Source: Exiguobacterium undae DSM 14481 (GTDB lineage Bacteria > Bacillota > Bacilli > Exiguobacteriales > Exiguobacteriaceae). From it: a stretch of DNA of 64,000 nucleotides. Under the pieces are notes generated by a model. That model was not told the DNA's origin and searched no databases. It saw only the letters and a program-made list of their open reading frames with translations. Position numbers and translations under genes: made by a program. The DNA lies in assembly GCF_000620805.1 (NCBI RefSeq), contig NZ_KK211187.1, positions 238,894 to 302,893 of the forward strand, in the 5' to 3' direction. Position 1 is the first letter of the stretch. Each line of letters starts with the position of its first letter. This document shows positions 39,832 through 47,941 of the stretch, piece by piece.

Positions 39832-41508
39832 TCAAAGATTAGCGTAATGGGCGGTACAGTTTCGACCGTTATGTTTGCCGCCGACATAAAGGGCATGATC
39901 GGCTTGACGAAGCGACTCTTCAAAGGTCCGTTCACCCGGATGCTCGACCGTATCGACGCCGAGACTGATTGTGATCGATAAGCGGTGTCCGTCGACCAAA
40001 AAAGGGCGGTCAAGAACAGCATGACGAATGATCTCTGCGAAATCAATCGCCTGCTTCTGCGGACACTGGTGGAGTAAGAGCACAAACTCTTCTCCACCGT
40101 AACGGGCGGCAAAAACATCCTGCCGTGTTTGCTGCAAGGACCGGATACGGCGTCCGAGTTCACGAAGGACGAGATCGCCGACTTTATGACCATACGTGTC
40201 ATTGACGTACTTAAAGTGATCGATGTCGAACAGAACAATCGACAACGGATAACGGTCGGAGTTGAATTGATAGGCACCCTCTTCATAAAAAGCACGGCTG
40301 TTGGACAGTTCCGTCAACGCATCGGTTCGACTTTCAGCATAGAGTTGATGCGTTTCCTGGGAGCGATGCAACGAACGACAGAAAATCCGCAGTAAACGCG
40401 ACAACTCATCCGCCTTTGCCTCATCGTAGGCATCGGCTATTTGATGAAACAACACAATCGATACATCGACGTCTTCGTTCGTGATCGAAGGAATGGCGAG
40501 CATCGAATGACGGTCGACCGGCAAATCGATTTGGATGTCTTTCCCCCAATCAAACCGGAGACCGTGGATGATGGGCGTCTGAAGCTGCTCGGCCGACAAC
40601 GAATGAAACAAGGGAAGGACATCGATGACCGTCTTTGTCCGGATGTTGTAGATGATTTGTTTCCGTTGCTGTTGAATCGAAATCCAGCCTTCCGAAAAGT
40701 CAATCAGTTGGGGCAAATCAATCAATAACGAGTCGATCGTCTCGCGTTCGAAACGGGAAATCAAGAGGTGCTCTTTCGCATCGTCAAATCGTTTGGCATT
40801 TTCGTTGGCTTCGATCGTCACGCCCCGTTGCTGAAGCAACCGTTTGAACAAAAGCAAGATCAGGGCCGAGACGGAAGCAGCGATGAGCGGATTTTCATCA
40901 TAAAACCAGATGCCGAGAAACGCACACAGCATGCTCGTCCCGTAAACGAGCGTCTGCAAACGGACAAGGTGGATCCAATCGTATTTCAGATAGAGGACAC
41001 GATTGACGAAACGGCACTGCACGTAAGAAACGAGCATGACCGCCGTCAAGTATCCTAAAAAAGGAATAATCGCTTCCGAGTACGTGAATCCAGTGCCGAT
41101 CGGGCCGCCGAGCGCCAAGTAAACGAGTGATGGACAAGCGAGATAAAACAAATCAAACAAGACGTTGATCGGATACAAGTATAAAAATCGTTTGAGACGG
41201 ATTTCTTTTTTATGAGAGAAAACTTGAAAGATGATGATGCCGATTTGGCTGAGCAGGATCGACGGCAACAAACCATAGTTGAGGAAGATGAACAAGATGA
41301 TACCCTCTTGAAAGGTATAATAAATTCCGCCACGACGGACGTTATCGAATTGGAATAAAATGATGAGTGCCAGAAGATAGACGGCATTACCAAAAGAAAG
41401 TGGAAAGTCCATCAGCGTCGGACGTGCGAGTAAAGCAAAGGTGAGCAGACCGGCAACGAGACACAACACAAGCCAACTCGTCCGTGCCACTTTTTGATAG
41501 TAGACCAC
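39832..41508 (-). CDS. Membrane-bound diguanylate cyclase (GGDEF)
   Basis: A 558-residue protein. The N-terminal ~230 residues hold about seven TM helices like a sensory membrane domain. A GAF-like stretch (about 240-385) follows, and a full GGDEF domain (about 395-555) has FDIDHFKYVNDTYGH and the active-site motif ARYGGEEFVLLL. It should make c-di-GMP from two GTP. No clear RxxD inhibitory site precedes GGEEF, so product inhibition may be absent. The start is GTG with GGAGGGG 7 bases upstream. It is in an operon with an esterase. Confidence 0.93.
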   Translation of the reverse strand: MVYYQKVARTSWLVLCLVAGLLTFALLARPTLMDFPLSFGNAVYLLALIILFQFDNVRRGGIYYTFQEGIILFIFLNYGLLPSILLSQIGIIIFQVFSHKKEIRLKRFLYLYPINVLFDLFYLACPSLVYLALGGPIGTGFTYSEAIIPFLGYLTAVMLVSYVQCRFVNRVLYLKYDWIHLVRLQTLVYGTSMLCAFLGIWFYDENPLIAASVSALILLLFKRLLQQRGVTIEANENAKRFDDAKEHLLISRFERETIDSLLIDLPQLIDFSEGWISIQQQRKQIIYNIRTKTVIDVLPLFHSLSAEQLQTPIIHGLRFDWGKDIQIDLPVDRHSMLAIPSITNEDVDVSIVLFHQIADAYDEAKADELSRLLRIFCRSLHRSQETHQLYAESRTDALTELSNSRAFYEEGAYQFNSDRYPLSIVLFDIDHFKYVNDTYGHKVGDLVLRELGRRIRSLQQTRQDVFAARYGGEEFVLLLHQCPQKQAIDFAEIIRHAVLDRPFLVDGHRLSITISLGVDTVEHPGERTFEESLRQADHALYVGGKHNGRNCTAHYANL

Positions 41509-41591
41509 AATGCGTCCCCTCCTTTAACAGTCCTTCCCTACTTATACCCGTTTTGTGGAAATTATGATGAGGGATTTACAAAAAAATAAGG

Positions 41592-41620
41592 TTGAGAGAA
41601 TGAAGCGGATTGCGTATAAT
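41592..41620 (+). promoter_or_regulatory. Promoter of the argS T-box transcript
   Basis: TTGAGA (41592-41597), 17 bases, TATAAT (41615-41620); start predicted near 41627. Confidence 0.8.
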
Positions 41621-41626
41621 GTGGAA

Positions 41627-41880
41627 GATATCAAACAATCAATGACGAAGAAAGTAACGGAATCATTTGATCGACCAGCGAATCAGGGAATGGTGGAAGC
41701 CTGAATGGATTGAAAAACCGTGAAACGCACTTCCGAGATGCTATCCGAATCAACCTGATCAGGCGTAGCCGGGGGACCCCCGTTATCCCCAGTTAAAGTG
41801 GGTGTCGCACCGTCGACACCAAGAAGAGTGGTACCGCGGTCATTCCGTCTCTTTGCGTGTTGCGCAAAGGGCGTTTTTTA
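41627..41880 (+). ncRNA. T-box riboswitch (arginine)
   Basis: A tRNA-sensing leader. Stem I carries the AGTA box (41653-41656) and the opposite GAAACGCAC, whose specifier CGC at 41726-41728 is an arginine codon. The T-box sequence AGAGTGGTACCGCGG is at 41825-41839 and the competing terminator (CTTTGCG/CGCAAAG plus T run) at 41846-41879. Uncharged tRNA-Arg would favour the antiterminator and let argS be transcribed. It matches the argS gene that follows. Confidence 0.93.
41846..41879 (+). terminator. T-box attenuator terminator
   Basis: CTTTGCG (41851-41857) and CGCAAAG (41863-41869), extended by flanking pairs, followed by T6. Confidence 0.85.
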
Positions 41881-41911
41881 TTGGAAAAAATAAACTGTTG
41901 GAGGGAATAAC

Positions 41912-43594
41912 ATGAGTTATAAGCAACAATATGCGGAAGTATTACACAGCGTGATCGGTGATGCGTTGTCGCAACAAGAGATTGAACAACTGATTGAACA
42001 ACCGAAACATGAGGACCATGGAGATTTGGCTTTCCCTTGTTTCCAACTCGCGAAAGCATTCCGGAAAGCACCGATGATGATTGCGACGGAACTGGCTGAA
42101 AAAATCGATAATCCACTTTTTTCAAACGTTCAGGCTGCCGGACCATACGTCAACGTCTTCTTAAACCGGGAAATCGTTTCGCGTGAAATCGTCAAACGTG
42201 TGTTAGACGAACAACAGGCATACGGTTCAAGTGAGCCGACCGGAAAAACGATCGTCACTGACTTCTCGTCTCCGAACATCGCGAAGCCGTTTTCAATGGG
42301 GCACCTCCGTTCAACGGTCATCGGAAACGCATTGAACCAGATTTCACGGAAAAAAGGATACGAAGTCGTCGGCATCAATCACCTCGGAGACTGGGGAACA
42401 CAGTTCGGCAAGCTGATGGTTGCTTACAACATGTGGGGCAAGGAAGAAGATGTCCGCGCTGAGCCAATTAAAGAATTGCTTAAACTGTACGTTCGTTTCC
42501 ACGAAGAGGCGGAAGAAAACCCGGGCTTAGAAGATGAAGGTCGTGCCTGGTTCAAAAAACTCGAACAGGGTGACGAGCAGGCGACGGCACTTTGGACATG
42601 GTTCCGCGAAGTGTCACTTGTTGAATTCAACCGTGTGTATGAAATGCTGGGTGTCAGCTTCGACAGCTTGAACGGGGAAGCCTTCTACAATGACAAGATG
42701 CAACACGTCATCGATCTGCTTGAAGAAAAGGAGTTGCTGGTCGAGTCGGAAGGTGCGATGGTCGTCGACCTCGAAGCAGAAGGAATGCCTCCTGCCTTGA
42801 TCAAGAAAAAAGACGGAGCGACGTTGTATGCGACACGTGATTTGGCAGCTGCCGTCTATCGTCTTGAGACATACGGTTTTGAGCAAGCCTTTTATGTTGT
42901 CGGCGGTGAACAAGCGTTGCACTTCAAGCAATTATTTGCGGTCTTGAAAAAACTTGGCTTTGAAAATGTCGACGGTATGCACCATGTACCGTTTGGTCTG
43001 ATCATGAAAGACGGCAAAAAGATGTCGACACGTAAGGGGCGGATCGTTCTCTTAGAAGAAGTCCTTCAGGATGCAATCAATGTTGCAAAACAGAACATCG
43101 CCGAGAAAAATCCTAACCTGGCGAATGCGGAGCAGACGGCACGTGAAGTGGGTGTCGGCGCTGTTATTTTCCATGATCTTAAAAATGAGCGGATGAACAA
43201 CATTGAATTTGATCTCGAACAAATGCTGAAGTTTGAAGGAGAAACGGGTCCGTACGTCCAATATACGAATGCACGGGCAAATTCATTATTGCGTAAAGGG
43301 GAATACGACGGTTCAGCGTTTGCCGGAAGTGCGGACGATTACTCATGGGGCGTCGTGTCGATGCTGAACCAGTTCTCGACCGTGATTGACCGTGCGTTTA
43401 CACGCCGCGAGCCTTCGATCATCAGCCGGTACGTGCTGGACTTAGCACAAAGTTTCAACAAATATTACGGACAAGTCCGTGTTTTAGAAGACGACGCAGA
43501 AAAACAATCTCGCCTTGCACTCGTAAAATCGGTTACGATTGTATTGACGGAAGGATTACGCCTGCTTGGTGTCGGTGCTCCAGAAGAAATGTAA
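41912..43594 (+). CDS. argS: Arginyl-tRNA synthetase
   Basis: A 560-residue class I synthetase that charges tRNA-Arg. It has the N-terminal additional domain, the HIGH-type motif PNIAKPFSMGHLRST (about 121-135), the KMSK-type motif DGKKMSTRKG (about 366-375) and the helical DALR anticodon domain to the end (LLGVGAPEEM). The length matches Bacillus ArgS. It is controlled by the arginine T-box in front, and an unknown 201-residue gene follows by 29 bases, probably in the same transcript. Confidence 0.97.
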   Translation: MSYKQQYAEVLHSVIGDALSQQEIEQLIEQPKHEDHGDLAFPCFQLAKAFRKAPMMIATELAEKIDNPLFSNVQAAGPYVNVFLNREIVSREIVKRVLDEQQAYGSSEPTGKTIVTDFSSPNIAKPFSMGHLRSTVIGNALNQISRKKGYEVVGINHLGDWGTQFGKLMVAYNMWGKEEDVRAEPIKELLKLYVRFHEEAEENPGLEDEGRAWFKKLEQGDEQATALWTWFREVSLVEFNRVYEMLGVSFDSLNGEAFYNDKMQHVIDLLEEKELLVESEGAMVVDLEAEGMPPALIKKKDGATLYATRDLAAAVYRLETYGFEQAFYVVGGEQALHFKQLFAVLKKLGFENVDGMHHVPFGLIMKDGKKMSTRKGRIVLLEEVLQDAINVAKQNIAEKNPNLANAEQTAREVGVGAVIFHDLKNERMNNIEFDLEQMLKFEGETGPYVQYTNARANSLLRKGEYDGSAFAGSADDYSWGVVSMLNQFSTVIDRAFTRREPSIISRYVLDLAQSFNKYYGQVRVLEDDAEKQSRLALVKSVTIVLTEGLRLLGVGAPEEM

Positions 43595-43623
43595 GTAAAT
43601 CAGATTAAAGATGGGGTTATTAT

Positions 43624-44229
43624 ATGAACAAAGAGACAATGGAACGGTTGCAGCACGCTTCTACACAAATGAACCAGGAAGATTTGGCAGCATCAGTTGC
43701 TTTCATTGCAGACTTCCATGGAAAAGTCGCAGCATGGCTTCCGGGAGAATCGGTCGATTTCGTATTTGATTTCGTGACAGCACCCGGAGCGGATCAAATT
43801 GCGCCGATCAGCGGTGATGCACTCGAAACAAAAGGAAATTTCGAATTCTTCATGGTGAAAAAACAGACACGTAAAAAATTAGGTGAGCTGTTGGCACTTT
43901 GGAAAGCGCCACGCACAAAAGAAACATTAAACCAAATCGATGCGATTGGTCTGAAGAAATGGTTGGCACGTAATGAATTCCGCTCGGAAGATAAGCCGTG
44001 GGATTACCTGAACCGCCTGCATGTCTTGTTATTCCTTGATCAAATGACGACGGTCATCGATGATCATCAATTGACGACGTTGTATGAGCAAATCGTCCGG
44101 AAAACACCGGTGCCGACAAGCTTCGTCCGTCGCCAAGGTGAAGTCCGTCGTGTCGTGAATCAGTTTGCGGATAAAACGGAGTTCACACAAGTCGATTTAG
44201 TCCGTGCGTCACTCGTCCGTTACTTGTAA
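43624..44229 (+). CDS. Hypothetical protein downstream of argS
   Basis: A 201-residue soluble, mostly helical protein I do not recognise. No membrane segment, no cysteine and no obvious catalytic motif; a basic middle (FFMVKKQTRKKLGELLALWK) and C-terminus (VRRQGEVRRVVNQFADKTEF) suggest nucleic acid or ribosome contact, but this is speculation. The ribosome site is weak (GGGG). It lies 29 bases after argS without a terminator, so it would share T-box control by arginine charging. It ends at a strong terminator. Confidence 0.7.
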   Translation: MNKETMERLQHASTQMNQEDLAASVAFIADFHGKVAAWLPGESVDFVFDFVTAPGADQIAPISGDALETKGNFEFFMVKKQTRKKLGELLALWKAPRTKETLNQIDAIGLKKWLARNEFRSEDKPWDYLNRLHVLLFLDQMTTVIDDHQLTTLYEQIVRKTPVPTSFVRRQGEVRRVVNQFADKTEFTQVDLVRASLVRYL

Positions 44230-44247
44230 AACATACGAAAACGCAGA

Positions 44248-44295
44248 AACCCCCCGTCTCCTCACTGTACAGTGAATCGAGGCGGGGGGTTGTTT
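44248..44295. terminator. Bidirectional terminator, argS operon / phosphoesterase
   Basis: AACCCCCCGTCTC pairs with GAGGCGGGGGGTT, with an inner CACTGTACAGTG palindrome. Convergent genes. Confidence 0.85.
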
Positions 44296-44297
44296 AG

Positions 44298-44891
44298 TTA
44301 GCGGGCACGATAAAAAGTGATCGTCTCGGCAGTCGTATCATAGAGCAACCATTCACGTTCGACGAGAACGGGTCCGACGTTGATCGCGTAACGTCCACGC
44401 TTGATTGAAATCGGAATGCCGGGATGGACGACCAATCGTTTTCCGTTTTTGAACAATCCCCGGACATGACTGTGTCCAAAAAACAACAGCCGGTCCGGAT
44501 ATTCGGATGTGTCAGGCGTTAAGTCGTAACTCCACTTCAGCTGGTCGCCGTGAATGAAGCGGGCGGACGCCAGTTGTTTTGTCCGATCGGATAAGCGGAG
44601 TTGGTCGAGAACACGCGACACTCCGACCGGGATGAGGGAAAACAACCGTTCTTCCTGATTTCCGAGTAAGGTTTCAAAAAAAACCAGCTTCAAAAAATCC
44701 GGATCCAGTGTCACGACATGTTCGATTTCTTCAAACACATACCGTTTCGCACGTTTTTTTCCGATATGACATTCATGGACATCGCCGAGTGAAAAAACGA
44801 CCGCATTTGGCGCGGTCGTCTGAATGTCTTTTAGGACAGCCCGGGTGTCGGGCAATGAACTGTGCAAATCCGTGATGAGTGCATACTGCAT
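44298..44891 (-). CDS. Calcineurin-like metallophosphoesterase
   Basis: A 197-residue metallophosphoesterase. All metal-ligand blocks are seen in order: ITDLHSS (D..H), SLGDVHE (GD), LLGNQEE (GN, with Gln where His is common), IHGDQLKW (H) and FFGHSHV (GHSH). These enzymes use a two-metal centre to cut phosphodiesters. The Gln in GNQE may lower or shift activity. Substrate unknown. Single gene. Confidence 0.85.
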   Translation of the reverse strand: MQYALITDLHSSLPDTRAVLKDIQTTAPNAVVFSLGDVHECHIGKKRAKRYVFEEIEHVVTLDPDFLKLVFFETLLGNQEERLFSLIPVGVSRVLDQLRLSDRTKQLASARFIHGDQLKWSYDLTPDTSEYPDRLLFFGHSHVRGLFKNGKRLVVHPGIPISIKRGRYAINVGPVLVEREWLLYDTTAETITFYRAR

Positions 44892-44953
44892 GTGGCATCG
44901 CTCCCTTGTACTAAGAGTATACCCTGCGTTGCATGCGGCTCATCCTCTTTTAA

Positions 44954-45367
44954 TTAAGCCGGATCAACGGTAACGCCACGTTCGGCAAAGACGACTTTGG
45001 CGACTTCGAGTGCATTCAGGACACGCGGGAATCCTGTGTAGGGAACAAGGTGCATGATGGCTTCAACGATCTCGTTGCCTGTTAATCCAGCTGTCAGACC
45101 GGTATTGATATGAAGGGCAAGTTGCGGTTCCGTCCCTTGGGTGACAAGGGAAGCAATCGTGACGATCGCCCGGTCGCGGTTAACAAGTCCGTTCCGGCTG
45201 TAAACTTCACCGTAAGCAAAATCCGTGATCCATTCACCGACAGCAGGTGCGATATCTTTTAATGATTCAGCGATTTTTTCATGTGTCGACTGTGCCGAAT
45301 TGACATCCGTGAACTCGTTTAATTTTTTAAGACCTACTTCATGTCGTGTATCTAAGTTTGTTGCCAT
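44954..45367 (-). CDS. Carboxymuconolactone decarboxylase family protein
   Basis: A 137-residue protein of the CMD/AhpD superfamily, recognisable by RDRAIVTIASLVTQGTEPQL and IVEAIMHLVPYTGFPRVLNA. It contains no cysteine at all, so it is not an AhpD-type peroxidase; it belongs to the gamma-carboxymuconolactone decarboxylase-like branch. It lies behind a LysR regulator in the same direction, which may control it. The reaction is unknown. Confidence 0.85.
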   Translation of the reverse strand: MATNLDTRHEVGLKKLNEFTDVNSAQSTHEKIAESLKDIAPAVGEWITDFAYGEVYSRNGLVNRDRAIVTIASLVTQGTEPQLALHINTGLTAGLTGNEIVEAIMHLVPYTGFPRVLNALEVAKVVFAERGVTVDPA

Positions 45368-45454
45368 GAGTAATAACTTCCTTTCTGTTGTGAACGATAC
45401 AACTTATCTTAAAGGAAGAATATTCATGCTACAAATACATGGTTTTTATACATA

Positions 45455-46339
45455 TCATTCATTTTTAGAATGAATTTCTTGGACGAAGCGGATCCATTCG
45501 CGTGTCACGTACGATTGGTAACGCCCCGTCGGAACCGCGACACCGAGTTGCCAAGGGACACTTGTATCCAGTGGAATGGTTTTGACCCCGTTGATCGTCA
45601 TCTGTTTCGCAAGAGAGCGCGGAAGCAGCGTGACGGCATTTCCTTCCGCGACAAGGAGACAAAGGAAGTCCCACTGGGAACTGACATGATTGACGGTCGG
45701 ATGAAAACCGGCTGCGTCACATGCCTGCAAAACGACATCATGAAGCGAAAACGTTTCGTTGAATAGAACAAACGGCATTTCGGCGACCTCTTCGAGCGCA
45801 ATCGATGTCCGCGTAGCGAGCGGATGGTGTTCCGGTAAAAACAGATGAAGTTCTTCCTCGATGAACGGAAAGACCGTCAAGTGTTCGTCGGCCGGAAAGA
45901 CCGTCGCAATCAAATCAACTTCGCCCGCAACAACAGCTTTTTCAAGCGCATGTCCGCCGGCTTCCGTGATTTCAATCGTGATCATCGGATAGCGTTCGCG
46001 GAACAGTCGGAGCAGGCGGGGGAAAAATAAGGAACCAATCAATGGCGGGACACCGATCCGGATGGTTCCTTTCGTCAGATGCATGACGTCATAAAGATGT
46101 GAAGGCAGGTCCGCCAATTGATTTAAAATCTTTTCACCTTCTTCGAGTAGCGTCACGCCGGCATCGGTCAAGACGATTTGCCGCTTGCTCCGGTCAAACA
46201 ATTCGATATCGAGTTCTTCTTCTAAATGGCGCACCATCTTACTGAGTGTCGGCTGTGTGACATGCAGGTGATCGGCTGCCCGGGTAAAGCTCTTAAAGCG
46301 TGCTACTTCTGTAAAGTATTCCAATTGACGGAAATCCAT
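45455..46339 (-). CDS. LysR-family transcriptional regulator
   Basis: A 294-residue regulator. N-terminal helix-turn-helix at 1-60 (MDFRQLEYFTEVARFKSFTR, then AADHLHVTQPTLSKMVRHLE) and a type 2 periplasmic-binding effector domain (90-290), close to the GltC/CynR group. AGGAGTGGAG sets the ATG at 46339 instead of the upstream GTG. It is divergent from the 3-hydroxybutyrate dehydrogenase gene and upstream of the CMD gene, so either may be its target. The co-inducer is unknown. Confidence 0.9.
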   Translation of the reverse strand: MDFRQLEYFTEVARFKSFTRAADHLHVTQPTLSKMVRHLEEELDIELFDRSKRQIVLTDAGVTLLEEGEKILNQLADLPSHLYDVMHLTKGTIRIGVPPLIGSLFFPRLLRLFRERYPMITIEITEAGGHALEKAVVAGEVDLIATVFPADEHLTVFPFIEEELHLFLPEHHPLATRTSIALEEVAEMPFVLFNETFSLHDVVLQACDAAGFHPTVNHVSSQWDFLCLLVAEGNAVTLLPRSLAKQMTINGVKTIPLDTSVPWQLGVAVPTGRYQSYVTREWIRFVQEIHSKNE

Positions 46340-46396
46340 CGGCTCCACTCCTATTCTTTTAGGTTATATATATCATAACAAGTATTCATTTTTATT

Positions 46397-46431
46397 ATTC
46401 GTTTTCTAAGCGTACAGTAAAAGAAACGAAT
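46397..46431. promoter_or_regulatory. Inverted repeat between lysR and bdh genes
   Basis: ATTCGTTT (46397-46404) and AAACGAAT (46424-46431) are perfect 8-base arms 19 bases apart, just before the dehydrogenase ribosome site. It could be a regulator site or leader hairpin. Confidence 0.35.
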
Positions 46432-46454
46432 CAGTAAAGAAGGAGCAGATCATC

Positions 46455-47237
46455 ATGAAACAACTCGAAGGAAAAGTAGCATTAATCACTGGAGCAGCAA
46501 GTGGTATCGGTCTTGAAATCGCGGAAGAATTTGCACAGGAAGGTGCGAAAGTCGTCATCGTTGATTTGCAGGAAGTGGCGGCAAAACAAGCGGCGGAAAC
46601 ACTTCAAGGCAAAGGATTCGAAGCTTTTGCAGTAGCGGGAGACGTCACGAGTGAGGCGGCCATCAAGTCGAGCATCGAACAGACGATGTCGCATTACGGA
46701 CGGATCGATATCGTCATCAACAATGCCGGTATGCAGCACGTCTCACCGATTGAAGAATTCTCGACTGAAAAATTCGATTTATTGCAAAGCATCATGTTAC
46801 GGGCACCGTTCCTGTATACAAAATATGTTTTCCCGATCATGAAAGAACAAGGATTCGGCCGTATTTTGAACATGTCATCGATCAACGGACTCATCGGCTT
46901 TGCCGGTAAAGCTGCGTACAACAGTGCGAAACACGGCGTCATTGGTTTGACGAAAGTTGCAGCCCTTGAAGGGGCGACATCCGGTATTACCGTCAATGCG
47001 ATTTGCCCGGGGTATGTCGATACACCACTCGTTCAAAAACAATTGTCTTCGCTTGCTGAAACACGGAATGTCCCGCTGGACCGTGTGCTGGAAGAAGTCA
47101 TTTATCCGCTCGTCCCGCAACATCGTTTACTTCAAGTAAAAGAAATTGCCGACTACGCGATTTTCTTGGCGAGTGATAAAGCGGCGGGCGTCACAGGTCA
47201 AGCCGTTGTGCTCGATGGCGGCTATACAGCGCAATGA
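46455..47237 (+). CDS. 3-hydroxybutyrate dehydrogenase (SDR)
   Basis: A 260-residue classical short-chain dehydrogenase. It has TGAASGIGLEIAEEFAQEGA (NAD site), NNAGMQHVSPIEEF, catalytic Ser in NMSSINGLIG, YNSAKHG (Tyr/Lys) and CPGYVDTPLVQKQ, which together are typical of D-3-hydroxybutyrate dehydrogenases that interconvert 3-hydroxybutyrate and acetoacetate. GAAGGAG precedes the ATG. It is divergent from a LysR gene. The substrate call rests on sequence pattern only. Confidence 0.85.
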   Translation: MKQLEGKVALITGAASGIGLEIAEEFAQEGAKVVIVDLQEVAAKQAAETLQGKGFEAFAVAGDVTSEAAIKSSIEQTMSHYGRIDIVINNAGMQHVSPIEEFSTEKFDLLQSIMLRAPFLYTKYVFPIMKEQGFGRILNMSSINGLIGFAGKAAYNSAKHGVIGLTKVAALEGATSGITVNAICPGYVDTPLVQKQLSSLAETRNVPLDRVLEEVIYPLVPQHRLLQVKEIADYAIFLASDKAAGVTGQAVVLDGGYTAQ

Positions 47238-47241
47238 CGAT

Positions 47242-47281
47242 AAAAAATCCCTTTCTCCGGTAGGAGAAAGGGATTTTTTTG
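47242..47281. terminator. Bidirectional terminator bdh / yajQ-type gene
   Basis: AAAATCCCTTTCTCC and GGAGAAAGGGATTTT form a perfect stem around GGTA with T-rich tails. Confidence 0.88.
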
Positions 47282-47284
47282 TGC

Positions 47285-47779
47285 TTAACGGAAATTGATG
47301 AACTGAACGTCGACGGATAGTGGTAACTCACGTACGATTTGCATGACTTGTTGCAGGTCGTCGCGTGATTTTGCCGTGACACGGATTTGATCATCTTGAA
47401 TCTGTGTTTTTACTTTGAGTTTCGATTCCTTGACGGCCGTGTTGATTTTTTTCGCATCATCACGGTCGATTCCGCTTTTGAGGATGACGCGTTGACGCAC
47501 TGTGTTACCAGCCGCCTGCTCGACCTTTTCATATTGCAGGTTTTTTGTCGGGACTTCACGTTTGATCAGTTTTGCCGTCAATACGTCTTTGACTTGGTCC
47601 AGTTTGAAATCGTCATCAGAAATGAGGATCAAGTCCTCTTTCTCCAATTTCATATCACTTTTTGAACCTTTGAAGTCAAATCGGTTCGTGATTTCCTTTA
47701 ACGCAACCTGCATTGCGTTTTTAACTTCCTCGATGTTGATCTGTGACACGATGTCGAATGAATTATCTTTTGCTGCCAT
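47285..47779 (-). CDS. YajQ-family nucleotide-binding protein
   Basis: A 164-residue protein of the YajQ/UPF0234 family: [40 protein letters not shown] and the end [16 protein letters not shown]. YajQ-type proteins bind c-di-GMP in some bacteria and nucleotides or RNA in others. A diguanylate cyclase lies 6 kb away, but no direct link is shown. It is a single gene convergent with the dehydrogenase. Confidence 0.93.
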   Translation of the reverse strand: MAAKDNSFDIVSQINIEEVKNAMQVALKEITNRFDFKGSKSDMKLEKEDLILISDDDFKLDQVKDVLTAKLIKREVPTKNLQYEKVEQAAGNTVRQRVILKSGIDRDDAKKINTAVKESKLKVKTQIQDDQIRVTAKSRDDLQQVMQIVRELPLSVDVQFINFR

Positions 47780-47873
47780 TTAAAATCTCTCCTTTCGTTC
47801 CTTCATCATTTTAGCATATTTGTCTGAAAATGCCCTGACTTCTCAACGAAGTGGAAAGAAAAGAACGAGAAAG

Positions 47874-47916
47874 GTGAACAGTCGAAACGTTCACGGTTCT
47901 GAAATTTTGCTATAAT
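47874..47916 (+). promoter_or_regulatory. Promoter of the pullulanase gene with inverted repeat
   Basis: TATAAT at 47911-47916 serves as -10. GTGAAC (47874-47879) and GTTCAC (47889-47894) are perfect arms 9 bases apart over the -35 region, a likely operator. Confidence 0.5.
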
Positions 47917-47941
47917 GAAAACCATGAAATGAAAGGGGTGC

